Shown: piece after piece, positions 55,265 through 64,000 of the stretch
Layout of the letters: every line of letters starts with the position of its first letter
Position numbering within the stretch: the stretch's first letter is position 1
Made by a program: the position numbers and the translations under genes
NCBI GenBank assembly: GCA_903875575.1
Contig: CAIQWJ010000024.1
Location: 1 to 64,000, forward strand
Reading direction: 5' to 3'
From: an uncultured Acidobacteriia bacterium
GTDB taxonomy: Bacteria; Acidobacteriota; Terriglobia; Bryobacterales; Bryobacteraceae
DNA: 64,000 nt
The notes under the pieces: model-generated
What the model saw: only the letters and a program-made list of their open reading frames with translations
Database searches by the model: none
What the model was told of the DNA's origin: nothing

Positions 55265-55630
55265 TTGCCAAATCGCTTCCTCCGCCCACTGCTAATCGTC
55301 GAATTCCTCCTCGCCGTGCAGGTCTGGCTTTCCCTTTGGAGCCAGGTCGGCGGCCAATACCATCTAGACCTCATGTTCTGGCCCTGGAAGCTCGGCCTCA
55401 CGCTGCTCGGCGCAACCCTGATCTGTGCCATCACCGCTGATCTGCTCGGTGCCGATGGCAGCCTCTCCCGCCGCGGCGTCGCATACATCGCACTGCTCAT
55501 CGTGACCCTGATCGTCGCTGGAGTCGTCACGTATTACTATCACGTCAACGAGCCAACAGACGACCAGCAAGACGACTCCCAGCCCGCCATCGCGCAGTTG
55601 ACACGCGCAATCCCATGGAAGACCTACTAG
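55265..55630 (+). CDS. Small membrane protein of unknown function
   Basis: 121-residue protein with three hydrophobic helices (LLIVEFLLAVQVWLSL, LGLTLLGATLICAIT, VAYIALLIVTLIVAGVVTYYY) and an acidic glutamine-rich stretch (EPTDDQQDDSQPA) near the C-terminus. The start TTG 55265 is uncertain. Its end overlaps the next gene's start by 16 bases, so the two are probably cotranscribed. No family is recognised. Confidence 0.55.
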   Translation: MPNRFLRPLLIVEFLLAVQVWLSLWSQVGGQYHLDLMFWPWKLGLTLLGATLICAITADLLGADGSLSRRGVAYIALLIVTLIVAGVVTYYYHVNEPTDDQQDDSQPAIAQLTRAIPWKTY

Positions 55631-56430
55631 CCCGACTCAGCCTCAACCAGATCACCCTCAACAAGTTCTCGCTCAAAGATTGCGTCGAAGCCTGCGTTCG
55701 CAACAACGTCGGCTGGATCGGCCCCTGGCGCAATAAAGTCGCCGAAACCGGCCTCGCCGAAAGCGCCCGCATCATCCGCGACTCCGGCCTTCGCGTCTCC
55801 GGCCTCTGCCGCGGCGGCTACTTCCCCGCCCCCACCGCCCAGCTCCGCGCCGCCCAAATCGCCGACAACCTCCGCGCCATCGATGAAGCCGCCACCCTCG
55901 GCACCTCAACCCTCGTCCTGGTCTGCGGCCCCGCACCCGACCGCGATATCGACGCCGCCCGCGGCATGGTCGCCGATGGCGTCGCCGCAATCGTCGATCA
56001 CGCCCACGCCGCCGGAATCAAACTCGCCATCGAGCCGCTCCACCCCATGTTCGCCGCCGATCGCAGCGTCATCTGCCTCACCGACGAAGCCCTTACCCTT
56101 GCCCAAAAGTTCGCTGCCGATGACGTTGGTCTTGCCCTCGACGCCTTCCACATCTGGTGGGACGCCACCATCTACGAGAAGATCCGCCTCTCCGCCGGCC
56201 GCATCTTCGCCTTCCACGTTTCCGATTGGTCCGTACCCCTGCCAGGCATCTTCGCGGGACGCAGCATGATGGGCTCGGGCGTCATCGAATTGCGGCGTCT
56301 CCGCCATGCCGTAGAGGCAGCTGGCTATCACGGCCCCATCGAAGTCGAGATCATGAATGAGTCGATTTGGAACCGGCCCGCCGATGATGTGATGCAGGAG
56401 ATGAAACGTACTTTTGCAGAAAACGTTTAA
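55615..56430 (+). CDS. Sugar phosphate isomerase/epimerase (xylose isomerase-like TIM barrel)
   Basis: 271-residue TIM-barrel protein of the AP-endonuclease 2/xylose isomerase-like superfamily. Metal-binding acids expected for the fold are visible in IKLAIEPLHPM, VGLALDAFHIWWD, FHVSDWSVP and GPIEVEIMN. These proteins isomerise or epimerise sugars and inositol derivatives. The exact substrate is unknown. It is cytoplasmic and partly overlaps the upstream membrane protein gene. Confidence 0.82.
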   Translation: MEDLLARLSLNQITLNKFSLKDCVEACVRNNVGWIGPWRNKVAETGLAESARIIRDSGLRVSGLCRGGYFPAPTAQLRAAQIADNLRAIDEAATLGTSTLVLVCGPAPDRDIDAARGMVADGVAAIVDHAHAAGIKLAIEPLHPMFAADRSVICLTDEALTLAQKFAADDVGLALDAFHIWWDATIYEKIRLSAGRIFAFHVSDWSVPLPGIFAGRSMMGSGVIELRRLRHAVEAAGYHGPIEVEIMNESIWNRPADDVMQEMKRTFAENV

Positions 56431-56506
56431 CGAAAATATGCATTGCAGCGGCTGTATTTCCGCGCCGGGTGCGCTAATGTAGAAATATCCGTACGGGACA
56501 CTGCGC

Positions 56507-57106
56507 ATGGCAAATACCTACCATTTCGTGAGCCACTGGCGCGTGAATGCACGTGCGGAAGAAGTCTTCGACATCATCAGCCAACCCCTCGATTACCCTC
56601 GCTGGTGGCCCTCCGTCTATCTGGAAGCAGAACCGGCCGGCACCGGTGCCGTTCGCATGCACACCAAAGGCTGGTTGCCCTACACTCTGCGCTGGGAAGC
56701 CACCACCATCGAATCGATCCCGGGGTCCCGCATCGTGCTCGATGCTACCGGCGATTTCGAAGGCCGCGGCGTCTGGACCTTCACGCAGGATGGCGCTTTC
56801 ACCGACGCCACGTTTGAGTGGACCGTCTCCATCGGCAAACGCCTCATCCAGTACCTCACGCCCGTCATGCGTCCTGCGTTTGAAGCCAATCACCGCTGGG
56901 CCATGCAGCAGGGTGAAATCAGTCTGCGCGAGGAACTGATCCGGTATCGCGCGCGCACCCCGGAAGACATGATGGAAGCAGCCGACCCGCGCGGCCCCGT
57001 CGAAGTCCCCGTCCGCTGGATCGCCGCCGGAGCCCTGGCGCTGTCCGCTCTCGCATTCGTAGCCGTAGCCCGCCGCAAGCGTAAGACCGAGCCCGCCTCG
57101 GCCTGA
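56507..57106 (+). CDS. SRPBCC (START-like) protein with C-terminal membrane helix
   Basis: 199-residue protein. The first 150 residues form an SRPBCC/polyketide-cyclase-like lipid- or ligand-binding fold (YHFVSHWRVNARAEEVFDIISQPLDYPRWWPSVYLEAE, and WTFTQDGAFTDATFEWTVS). A C-terminal helix (WIAAGALALSALAFVAVA) and a basic end suggest a membrane anchor. Ligand and function are unknown. It lies 76 bases after the isomerase gene on the same strand. Confidence 0.78.
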   Translation: MANTYHFVSHWRVNARAEEVFDIISQPLDYPRWWPSVYLEAEPAGTGAVRMHTKGWLPYTLRWEATTIESIPGSRIVLDATGDFEGRGVWTFTQDGAFTDATFEWTVSIGKRLIQYLTPVMRPAFEANHRWAMQQGEISLREELIRYRARTPEDMMEAADPRGPVEVPVRWIAAGALALSALAFVAVARRKRKTEPASA

Positions 57107-57195
57107 AGAATGTGGTCAGGCGTTTCCGCCGGAATTGTAAAGCAAAAGCACTTCGAGCAGAATCCTGACAGGTGAACCGCTGCCCCTCAATGGCA

Positions 57196-57852
57196 TCACG
57201 CCGCAGGCCTGTGCCGGACGTCGATCCCCTGGACCAGATAAATCACGCCTTCGGCGATATTCCGCGCGTGGTCGCCAATGCGCTTCAGACTGCGTGCGGC
57301 AATCAGGTGGTCGAGCGCACGTTCGATGGAATCCGGCTCACTCCGCATGATCTCCACCGCATTGCGCTGGATCTCGGCCCGCATCCGCTCCACGCCATTG
57401 TCCGAGGCCAGCACTTCGTGAGCCAGTTCTGCGTCACGGCGAACAAACGCGTCAAGACTTCGAAGTACCATCGATTCCACCAATCCGGCGATATCCGTCA
57501 GCACAATCGGCGAACTCAGCTCCTTGTCGCTCATCAGAGACAGCGCCCGTCTGGAGATATTCACCGCCAGGTCGCCCATGCGCTCCAGATCGGTGCTGAT
57601 CTTGATCGCCGCGACCACAAGACGCATGTCGCCCGCCACTGGCTGCTCCAGAGCAATGAGACTCGCGGCCATGGCGTCAATTCGGACATCGCATTCGTCG
57701 ATGCGCGCTTCGTCCTGCATCACCTGGTGCGCCGAAACCTCGTTACGCTCCACGAATGCAAGGACTCCGCGATGAATGGACTGCGCCACCATCGACCCCA
57801 TTTCCAGCAGGGTGTTGTTCAGGACTAAGAATTCTTCTTCAAATCGGCGCAA
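57196..57852 (-). CDS. phoU: Phosphate-signalling protein PhoU
   Basis: 218-residue all-helical PhoU with two three-helix repeats (M-A-SI..GV..F near the start, RDAELAHEVLASDNGVERM, and the family end GDHARNIAEGVIYLVQGIDVRH). PhoU restrains the Pst transporter and the phosphate two-component system when phosphate is plentiful. The TTG start at 57852 is preceded by a strong AGGAGG eight bases upstream, which decides it. It is the last gene of pstS-pstC-pstA-pstB-phoU, ten bases after pstB. A second PhoU is encoded at the window's right edge. Confidence 0.92.
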   Translation of the reverse strand: MRRFEEEFLVLNNTLLEMGSMVAQSIHRGVLAFVERNEVSAHQVMQDEARIDECDVRIDAMAASLIALEQPVAGDMRLVVAAIKISTDLERMGDLAVNISRRALSLMSDKELSSPIVLTDIAGLVESMVLRSLDAFVRRDAELAHEVLASDNGVERMRAEIQRNAVEIMRSEPDSIERALDHLIAARSLKRIGDHARNIAEGVIYLVQGIDVRHRPAA

Positions 57853-57862
57853 AACTGGCCTC

Positions 57863-58720
57863 CTAGCCGAACCGTCCGGTGATGTAATCTTCTGTTTCTT
57901 TTTTCGACGGATTTTTGAAGATCACGTCCGTGCGGTCGTGCTCAATCAGTCTGCCGAGCAGAAAGAAGCCGGTATTATCGGCCACGCGTGCCGCCTGTTG
58001 CATGTTGTGAGTCACGATGACGATCGTGCACTGGTCCTTGATGGCAACCAGCAGATCTTCGATCTTCGCAGTGGCAATCGGATCCAGAGCCGAACAGGGT
58101 TCGTCGAGCAACAGGACTTCGGGCTCTACTGCCAGTCCGCGCGCAATGCAAAGCCGTTGCTGCTGACCACCTGAGAGCGCGTGTGCGGATTCGTGCAGCT
58201 TGTCGCGAACCTCGTCCCACAAGGCCGCGCGCCGCAGACTCTTTTCCACGATATCCGGCAATTCAGACCGGCTCGCGAGTCCGTTCACGCGCACACCATA
58301 CGCCACGTTTTCAAAGATCGACTTTGGAAACGGATTGGGCCGCTGGAACACCATGCCGACACGACGCCGAAGGCCTGTGACGTCCATCTTCAGCACGTCT
58401 TCGCCGTCAAGAGTGATTTCGCCTTCAATGCGCGCGCCGCGGATCGTTTCATTGATGCGGTTCAGACTGCGCAGGAATGTCGACTTGCCGCAACCGGAGG
58501 GTCCGATCAGGGCAGTAACCTTGTTCGCAGGAAACTCCAGCGTGACATCGTACAGAGCGCGAAACGTGCCGTAGTGAAAGCTGACATTCGAGGCGCGCAT
58601 TTTCGCGGGTGGAGTCTGAACCTGCGCGCTGGCCTGCGCCGGATGATTGAATTCGCTGGGAGATGTGTTCATGGCGGTCTGCGGCATGGCGGAATGTGCC
58701 CTTGCTGGTGTCATTATCAT
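57863..58720 (-). CDS. pstB: Phosphate ABC transporter ATP-binding protein
   Basis: 285-residue ATPase of the Pst high-affinity phosphate importer. Walker [10 protein letters not shown], the Q-loop [18 protein letters not shown] typical of PstB, the ABC signature LSGGQQQR, Walker [13 protein letters not shown] and the switch histidine in [10 protein letters not shown] are all present. An N-terminal extension of about 40 residues precedes the conserved part, so the true start could lie further in. It overlaps pstA by four bases. Confidence 0.95.
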   Translation of the reverse strand: MIMTPARAHSAMPQTAMNTSPSEFNHPAQASAQVQTPPAKMRASNVSFHYGTFRALYDVTLEFPANKVTALIGPSGCGKSTFLRSLNRINETIRGARIEGEITLDGEDVLKMDVTGLRRRVGMVFQRPNPFPKSIFENVAYGVRVNGLASRSELPDIVEKSLRRAALWDEVRDKLHESAHALSGGQQQRLCIARGLAVEPEVLLLDEPCSALDPIATAKIEDLLVAIKDQCTIVIVTHNMQQAARVADNTGFFLLGRLIEHDRTDVIFKNPSKKETEDYITGRFG

Positions 58721-59571
58721 CCTCGTGCGGAGGAACTGCCCCGCGTCAGAATAAGTCGGGCTGCAATGTTAGCGACCAAAACCAGCCCCAGCAACACCAG
58801 TCCGGCGGCCCACGTCTGCCGATGCCAGTCGTCATAGGGCGAGATGGCTCGCGTGTAAATCATGTAGGGTAACGAGGCTGTCGGCTCGCTCAGTCCGCTG
58901 CTCCAGTACTCATTATTGAGGCTGGTAAAAAGCAGCGGCGCGCTTTCCCCGGAAATACGGGCCACGCCCAAAATGATACCGGTCATGATGCCCTTGCGCG
59001 CGGCTGGCACTACTACGGAGGCAATAGTGCGCCATTTGGTGGCACCTAGTGCAAGCGAGCCTTCACGCAGGGCGCGCGGCACCTCGGCCAGAAATTGTTC
59101 TGTGCTCTTCGCCGTGATCGGAATCAGGATCAGACTGAGGGCGAAGCCACCGGCCAAAGCCGAGAAGTGGTGCATCGGGCGGACGATCACGGTCCACGCG
59201 AAGATGCCGATAACGATGGAAGGCACGCCATTCAGCAGATCGCACATATACCGAACAATGAAAGAAAACACGCCTTGTCCGCCCCATTCGGACAAATAGA
59301 CTCCCGTGAAAAAACCAATCGGAACGCCGATCAGCGTAGCAAATCCTACAATTTCCGCGCTGCCGAGGATCGCATTCGCCATGCCGCCACCAGTCTCGCC
59401 CGTCGCCCGCGGCAACTTCAGGAAGAAATCGAGATTCACCGACGAGGCCCCGTTGTAAACCAGATACGCCAGAACCACAAAAAGCGTGGATACCGTCACC
59501 AGCGCGCACAGGGCAGTTACGCTGAGCATGACGTTGTTTAACGTCTTCCGATAGATATTCCGCGCCGTCAT
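58717..59571 (-). CDS. pstA: Phosphate ABC transporter permease
   Basis: 284-residue inner-membrane permease with six hydrophobic helices and the ABC-permease EAA-like loop ([21 protein letters not shown]). It pairs with PstC to form the phosphate channel. It overlaps both pstC (upstream) and pstB (downstream) by four bases, giving a tightly coupled unit. Confidence 0.94.
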   Translation of the reverse strand: MTARNIYRKTLNNVMLSVTALCALVTVSTLFVVLAYLVYNGASSVNLDFFLKLPRATGETGGGMANAILGSAEIVGFATLIGVPIGFFTGVYLSEWGGQGVFSFIVRYMCDLLNGVPSIVIGIFAWTVIVRPMHHFSALAGGFALSLILIPITAKSTEQFLAEVPRALREGSLALGATKWRTIASVVVPAARKGIMTGIILGVARISGESAPLLFTSLNNEYWSSGLSEPTASLPYMIYTRAISPYDDWHRQTWAAGLVLLGLVLVANIAARLILTRGSSSARG

Positions 59572-60548
59572 GCTCTGGCCGATCCTTTCTGCGTGGTGAT
59601 TAAGATGAGAAGACGTGCCAGTCCGTTCAGAATGAATGTGAGCACAAAGAGCACCAGGCCCAGTTCCACCAGCGCGGCCGGATAGACCTTGCCCGTAGCT
59701 TCGGTAAACTCGTTGGCGATAACAGCGGCGATAGTGTAACCCGGTGCAAACAGTGACGCGTGAACAGAAGGATCGTTACCGATTACCATGGTGACCGCCA
59801 TGGTTTCGCCCAACGCTCGCGCGAAGGCCAGGAAGACAGAACCAATAATTCCCAGGCGGGCATATGGCACAACAATCTGCCAGGTCGATTCCCACTTCGT
59901 CGCGCCCAGCGCCAAGGCGGCCTCGCGCTGCTCGCGCGGCACCGACATCAGGGCCTCGCGCGAAACGGAAATGATGTAAGGGAAGATCATGATCGCCATG
60001 ACGAGTCCTGCTGTGAAGTACCCAACGCCGTAAACCGGCCCGGAAAACAGAGGCAAGGAACCGAAAACGCTCTTGATCGCCGGGCCGATCGTTTCGCGCA
60101 TCATAGGCACCAGCGTAAACATCGCGAGCAGCCCGAAAATGACGCTGGGAACTGCGGCCAGCAATTCTACCAGGAAGGTTAGCGAGTCCGACCACTTGCC
60201 CGTTGCCAGTTCTGATAAATAGATTGCCGCGCCAACCCCCGTGGGAACAGCGATGGCGAGCGCGAGTACAGACGTCACAATAGTTCCGTAAATGAACGGG
60301 TACGCCCCGAATTCATCGGTAACCGGATTCCAGAGTTTAGAGGTAAGAAAGGAGAAGCCCGACTTCGCGCGGGACGGCTCACTACCAACCCACAACTCCC
60401 ACACCAGCAGTGCGGTCACAAGGAGCACGGAAATGGAAAACAACAACGTGATCAGCCATGCGACCTCATCGCCGCCGCGCAGACGGCGGGAAATCTCTGA
60501 AACAGGCGATTTTCCCATTTGCGGCTGTACGGCGGCGGAGGAGGACAT
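59568..60548 (-). CDS. pstC: Phosphate ABC transporter permease
   Basis: 326-residue inner-membrane permease with six helices and the EAA loop ([21 protein letters not shown]). The N-terminal segment (ISRRLRGGDEVAWLITLLF) is typical of PstC. It partners PstA. It starts 29 bases after the pstS stop. Confidence 0.94.
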   Translation of the reverse strand: MSSSAAVQPQMGKSPVSEISRRLRGGDEVAWLITLLFSISVLLVTALLVWELWVGSEPSRAKSGFSFLTSKLWNPVTDEFGAYPFIYGTIVTSVLALAIAVPTGVGAAIYLSELATGKWSDSLTFLVELLAAVPSVIFGLLAMFTLVPMMRETIGPAIKSVFGSLPLFSGPVYGVGYFTAGLVMAIMIFPYIISVSREALMSVPREQREAALALGATKWESTWQIVVPYARLGIIGSVFLAFARALGETMAVTMVIGNDPSVHASLFAPGYTIAAVIANEFTEATGKVYPAALVELGLVLFVLTFILNGLARLLILITTQKGSARA

Positions 60549-60577
60549 GGTGTTTTTCGGAGTTCAGTCGGAACAGA

Positions 60578-61585
60578 CTACTTAATCGTCGCGAGCTGCT
60601 TCTTTTCCTTCGCAACCACCGCCGCAGGCAGCGGCGCGTAGCTGAGTCCCTGGGCATCTTTCTGACCGTCAGTCAGCAGCCAGGTCAGGAAAGCGGTGAT
60701 GTTCTTCTTCTTGGCGGGGTCGGAGATCTGGCTCGGGATCAGAAGCCACGTGAAGCTGGAGATCGGATAGGCTTTGTCGCCCGGGCCGTTAGTGATGGAG
60801 ACGCGGAAGTCGGCGGGCATTTCCTTCATGCCAGCCGCTGCGGCGGTGACGCTGTCAAAGCTGGCTTTGACGAACTTGCCGTTGGCGTTCTTGATATCGG
60901 CATAACCGAGCTTCTGCGAAATGGCGAATACCAGTTCCACGTAGCCGATAGAACCGGGCGTCTGTTTCACCAGGCCTGAAACACCTTCGTTACCCTTGCC
61001 ACCGAGACCGACCGGCCACTGTACGGAAGTGCTGGCACCAACCTTGCTCTTCCACTCCGGGCTGACCTTGGAAAGAAAGTCGGTGAAAATGAACGACGTG
61101 CCGCTGCCATCCGAACGGTGAACCACCACGATGTCCGTGGCCGGAAGTTTCACGCCGGGGTTATCGGCCGCAATCTTCGCGTCATTCCATTTCGTGATCG
61201 TGCCCATGAAGATGGCCGCCACGGTCTGGCCGCTGAACTTCAGATCCACCGTGATACCCGGAACGTTGTAGGTCACCACGTCGGCACCCAGCACCGTCGG
61301 GAAGTGCAGCGTGGGCACTTTGATCGCTTTGATCTGATCGTCCGTCATCGGCATATCGGAAGCGCCGAAGTCTACCGTCCCGTCCGTGAACTGCTTGATG
61401 CCGGCACCGGAGCCGACGGATTGATAGTTGATCTGAACGCCGGTCTTGGCCTTGAATTCTTCACACCACTTCTGGTAAATCGGTGCGGGGAAAGTAGCGC
61501 CGGCGGCGTTGATAGTGTCCGCTGCGGAGGCAATGCCTGCAAACAGCAGCGGAAGAAGGGAACCTGCAAAAAGTATACGTTTCAT
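60578..61585 (-). CDS. pstS: Periplasmic phosphate-binding protein
   Basis: 335-residue solute-binding protein. A signal peptide (MKRILFAGSLLPLLFAGIASA) is followed by the PstS phosphate-pocket motifs INAAGATFPAPIYQKW, YQSVGSGAGIKQF, DFGASDMPM and RSDGSGTSF, and by the C-terminal ITAFLTWLLTDGQKDAQGLSYAPLP. It captures phosphate for PstCAB. No lipobox is seen, so it is soluble. The distance from the upstream porin gene (120 bases) contains a hairpin that may regulate it. Confidence 0.95.
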   Translation of the reverse strand: MKRILFAGSLLPLLFAGIASAADTINAAGATFPAPIYQKWCEEFKAKTGVQINYQSVGSGAGIKQFTDGTVDFGASDMPMTDDQIKAIKVPTLHFPTVLGADVVTYNVPGITVDLKFSGQTVAAIFMGTITKWNDAKIAADNPGVKLPATDIVVVHRSDGSGTSFIFTDFLSKVSPEWKSKVGASTSVQWPVGLGGKGNEGVSGLVKQTPGSIGYVELVFAISQKLGYADIKNANGKFVKASFDSVTAAAAGMKEMPADFRVSITNGPGDKAYPISSFTWLLIPSQISDPAKKKNITAFLTWLLTDGQKDAQGLSYAPLPAAVVAKEKKQLATIK

Positions 61586-61612
61586 TTATGTTTAACCCCT
61601 GTCGTTTGGTTC

Positions 61613-61663
61613 TGAAAAGGGGTGGCTCTCATTCGGGCTGTCCCGGTTTGAGTTTGCCACCCC
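61613..61663 (-). terminator. Nested hairpin with T-run between the porin gene and pstS
   Basis: Read on the minus strand, GGGGTGGC (61663-61656) pairs with GCCACCCC (61626-61619) and is followed by TTTTC. An inner CGGG-ACAG-CCCG hairpin (61634-61645) lies in the loop. This fits a rho-independent terminator for the porin gene, perhaps acting as an attenuator that lets some transcripts enter pstS. Confidence 0.6.
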
Positions 61664-61705
61664 AGTGTTTCAATTGAGTTACAATCTGTTTTTTGTTGCG
61701 TTGCT

Positions 61706-63400
61706 TTAGAACGAGGGCATGCCGCCGGGCAATGTGTAGCGCAGATTGAAGAAAACAGTACTATTCTGCGTTCCCTTGCCGCCCGCGCCGCCCGCATAGT
61801 ACCAGGGCGACCGCGTCTGGTACATATACTGGCCCATCAGGTTCACCGCGCCATATCGTGCACTCTTCCACATGGTCTGGTTGAAGCCGATTGTGGCTTC
61901 CTGAATCATGCGGTTCTGCGCATTCGACGCACCCTTGTAGCCGTAGCCGATGAGCGAAGTTCCGTTGGCGTCCAGTGCCGTGTTGCGTCCAACATACGTG
62001 CCACCCCAGTAGCCGTACATCAGCGTATTCTTGTGATTCGCTTCAAAGCCTTCGGTGAAGCCGCCGGCGTGAACCGGGCTCAGGCTGCCATCCGCGCGGA
62101 CAATCACGTCCGGGGCCTGCCCGAACAGGTAGCGTCCGCCGCCATCGCTCCAGAAGTTACTGCTGGTCAGACGGAAGTTGTCGGAAAGGCCGAGGATCGC
62201 GTTGGCGGAAACACCCGCGCCCACTGCCCTGTAATAGATATTGGTATTCGGATTCCATACGCGGAAGGTCCGCTCCAGGCCCGCCACTTCAAAGTGAATG
62301 CGGCTGGTCGGGTCAACCGCAAGCTTCGCGATGATGTCCGGCATATAGTTCGGTACCGCGTTGGTGTTGGTGTTGTTCGAAAGCTGGGTGCCGCTGAGGG
62401 CTGTAAGCGCGGCCGGCAGGGTCACCGAAGGCGAACCGGCAGAGCCGCCCATATACTGTTCCGGATTCTCCAGAGAAACACCGAACGCCACCTGCTTGTT
62501 TGGATGCAGGATCACGCGAACGCCCGGCTGGCGCGTCCAGGTGAGACCCGTGAGGTAGTTCAGATCGATCACCTGCGAGTAGAACAGATCACCAGGGATC
62601 GCCGAGATGCCCTTACGGTTAGGCGTCAGCATGCTCCAGCTCTGTCCGGCCAGAAATTCCAGGTTGCCCTTGCGAACGTCCACCCAGAAGAGGCGCAGAC
62701 GCGGCACGAACGAGCCGCTGGTCACCGTCAGGTTGTTGCCGCCACTGGTACCGTTGAAGTCAAATTCGTTGTACGCCATGAAGTGCGTACCCTTCCAGTT
62801 GCCATCCGCGCGGAAGCCGAGGCGTGAATTCTGCGGGCTGAAGTGGAATTCGCTGAGGCGGCCTGCCGTCGCGTTGTTGTACGGGATACCCGCAAAGTTG
62901 GTGCCGATGCTCGAACCGGCATCCTTGCCGCGCCAAACGCTGGTCAGATCCATAAAGCCAACCGGGATCACGCAGGTATCGCCAATGCGAATGTAGGCGG
63001 GAACTTTCGTATCCATGGGCGCTTCGCAGGGGTTGCCGGAAGCTGCCGGTGCCGCCGCTGCCTGCGGAGCGGGCATGGCCGGAAGTGCCGCGAGCGTTGC
63101 AGGTGCGGCTGCCGGGAAAATGGGGGCGATGCTGGCTACTTCGCCGCGGTTCGGCGGGGCCGTGCGGACGGTCGAGGCAGTCGCCGCAACAGCCTTATCG
63201 AGCGCCTGCTGCTGGCTCTCCAGAGCCTGCTTCATGGCATCCAGCTGCTTCTGCTGTGCGGCAATCATCGCCCTGAGGGAGGCGATGTCCTGCGTCTGAT
63301 TTGTGGCGTTCGTGGTGCTGATTTCCTGGGCCGGTACCAGCGTACCTGCGCTGATCACCGCCACCAGGGCGCGGCACAACCATCGTTTTCCTGAAGTCAT
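61706..63400 (-). CDS. DcaP-like outer-membrane porin of the phosphate locus
   Basis: 564-residue outer-membrane protein. A signal peptide (ALVAVISAGTLVPAQE) is followed by a heptad-rich coiled coil (IASLRAMIAAQQKQLDAMKQ, with LESQQQALDKAV), an alanine/proline-rich linker, and a beta-barrel of about 400 residues ending in an aromatic/beta terminus (VFFNLRYTLPGGMPSF). This is the plan of DcaP-type trimeric porins. I choose ATG 63400 because a promoter-like sequence lies immediately upstream, although an in-frame extension reaches 63544. Its place between phoU and pstS suggests a phosphate- or anion-uptake role. Confidence 0.8.
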   Translation of the reverse strand: MTSGKRWLCRALVAVISAGTLVPAQEISTTNATNQTQDIASLRAMIAAQQKQLDAMKQALESQQQALDKAVAATASTVRTAPPNRGEVASIAPIFPAAAPATLAALPAMPAPQAAAAPAASGNPCEAPMDTKVPAYIRIGDTCVIPVGFMDLTSVWRGKDAGSSIGTNFAGIPYNNATAGRLSEFHFSPQNSRLGFRADGNWKGTHFMAYNEFDFNGTSGGNNLTVTSGSFVPRLRLFWVDVRKGNLEFLAGQSWSMLTPNRKGISAIPGDLFYSQVIDLNYLTGLTWTRQPGVRVILHPNKQVAFGVSLENPEQYMGGSAGSPSVTLPAALTALSGTQLSNNTNTNAVPNYMPDIIAKLAVDPTSRIHFEVAGLERTFRVWNPNTNIYYRAVGAGVSANAILGLSDNFRLTSSNFWSDGGGRYLFGQAPDVIVRADGSLSPVHAGGFTEGFEANHKNTLMYGYWGGTYVGRNTALDANGTSLIGYGYKGASNAQNRMIQEATIGFNQTMWKSARYGAVNLMGQYMYQTRSPWYYAGGAGGKGTQNSTVFFNLRYTLPGGMPSF

Positions 63401-63421
63401 TTGTTCGTATCTTTCTCCCGA

Positions 63422-63450
63422 GTATTCTGACCCTGTCGAGGGGCCGACAA
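63422..63450 (-). promoter_or_regulatory. Candidate promoter of the porin gene
   Basis: On the minus strand TTGTCG (-35, 63450-63445) is followed after 17 bases by GAATAC (-10, 63427-63422), 22 bases before ATG 63400. No Pho box consensus is recognised nearby. The match is moderate. Confidence 0.4.
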
Positions 63451-63660
63451 AGCTGAAGCCACCGGCTGTCGCGCCATATGCGCCATTGCGGTTCGCGTCG
63501 CGACGGATTGCTGTTCTCTCCGGTGCCGGACGCCGATACCTCACACACGGGGCTTCAAGCCAAGTATAGGGAGCAATCGGGGTGGAATTGATGACGAAAC
63601 CGTGAATTGATCGTTACAAGATGTGCAGCAACCGGCGACGCCGCCGGGGTTAAAAAGCCT

Positions 63661-64000
63661 TCATTCCGCGTGGTGGTGGCGTACGTCGACGCCCTTTACC
63701 AGGAACAGCACGTCCTCGGCGATATTTGTAGCGTGGTCCGCAATCCGTTCCAGGTTGTGAGCCACGAAAATAAGGTCAAATGCGGCCTTGACCGGGTATT
63801 CGCCCCGATCCGCCTTCTCCAGCAACTCCCGATAGACGGAGTCCTTCAGTTCGTCTACCTCATCATCCGCCGCCAGTACGGCTTTCGCCATTTCCTCGTC
63901 CCGCCGCACAAAGGCGTCCAGACTCCGGCGCACCATCGACTGCACGAGTTGCGACATACGGGGAACATCGATTCCCGGCTTCGGCGGCGCGCTCTGTTGC
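63661..64000 (-). CDS. PhoU-family protein (second copy), cut by the window edge
   Basis: The frame is open from 63661 to the end of the window, and the N-terminal part lies outside. The visible 110 residues form the C-terminal half of a PhoU-like helical protein: RMSQLVQSMVRRSLDAFVRRDEE, then FDLIFVAHNLERIADHATNIAEDVLFLVKGVDVRH. This is close to the ending of the complete PhoU at 57196-57852 (GIDVRH). It is probably the first gene of the phosphate locus; 260 bases separate it from the porin start. Two PhoU paralogues in one locus suggest divided regulatory roles. Confidence 0.85.
   Translation of the reverse strand, partial: QQSAPPKPGIDVPRMSQLVQSMVRRSLDAFVRRDEEMAKAVLAADDEVDELKDSVYRELLEKADRGEYPVKAAFDLIFVAHNLERIADHATNIAEDVLFLVKGVDVRHHHAE

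Noticed and set aside
61586-61705. Search for a Pho box before pstS
   Set aside because: No pair of CTGTCAT-like 7-mers at 11-base spacing could be found, so no site is claimed.

Overview
The window looks like chromosomal DNA of a G+C-rich, Gram-negative soil Acidobacteriota, most likely of the Solibacter/Bryobacter type. The outer membrane is shown by LptD, two TolC-type proteins and a trimeric-type porin. Lineage markers are two adjacent TIGR03435-type proteins behind a BlaI/BlaR1 pair, a remnant of the acidobacterial VWFA-related domain, and two orphan MacB/FtsX-type permeases. This assignment is inference from gene content. I saw no rRNA, tRNA or CRISPR array.

Layout. 1-139: probable right end of an IS21-like element. 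164-3933 (-): two translationally coupled TolC-family genes. 4317-5946 (+): a two-gene cassette of lower G+C, an SMC/OLD-like AAA ATPase and a small TOPRIM-like protein; this is my best candidate for an undescribed, possibly defensive, system. 5987-7868 (+): pyrE, truA and ppa, packed within a few bases. 7884-10290 (-): TPR protein and two secreted helical proteins. 10387-12899 (-): GT39-type glycosyltransferase and a DMT-type permease. 12983-17402 (+): cyclase-family hydrolase, glucose dehydrogenase and GH63 glucosidase, each overlapping the next by four bases. 17403-18715 (-): a small membrane protein and a zinc-ribbon RDD protein. 18800-23544 (+): lptD, an M28 peptidase, a 50-residue membrane peptide and a PAP2 phosphatase. 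23546-25029 (-): two alpha/beta hydrolases.

25512-31014 (+) is an overlapping trio: CHASE2 adenylate cyclase, FecR-like/caspase/TPR protein and a metallo-beta-lactamase-fold hydrolase. 31026-37345 (-) is a MoxR-DUF58-BatA-VWA cluster. 37443-41404 (+) is a BlaI/BlaR1 operon whose promoter is overlaid by operator dyads; the BlaR1-like protein carries a proline hinge, a shortened VWFA-related segment and a TonB C-terminus. Then come a solitary HicB, a GH67/GH115-like hydrolase and an 1130-residue protein that I read as a pyrophosphate-type PEP carboxykinase (41493-47859, -).

48116-50343 (+) holds three small unknown genes and a HEAT-repeat protein. 50349-54626 (-) holds two MacB-like permeases and an APC permease. 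54740-57106 (+) holds a truncated hemoglobin, a small membrane protein, a TIM-barrel isomerase and an SRPBCC protein. 57196-64000 (-) is a phosphate-acquisition locus: a second phoU (cut by the window edge), a DcaP-like porin, pstS, pstC, pstA, pstB and phoU. The porin would bring phosphate across the outer membrane, PstSCAB would import it, and the PhoU proteins would couple transport to signalling.
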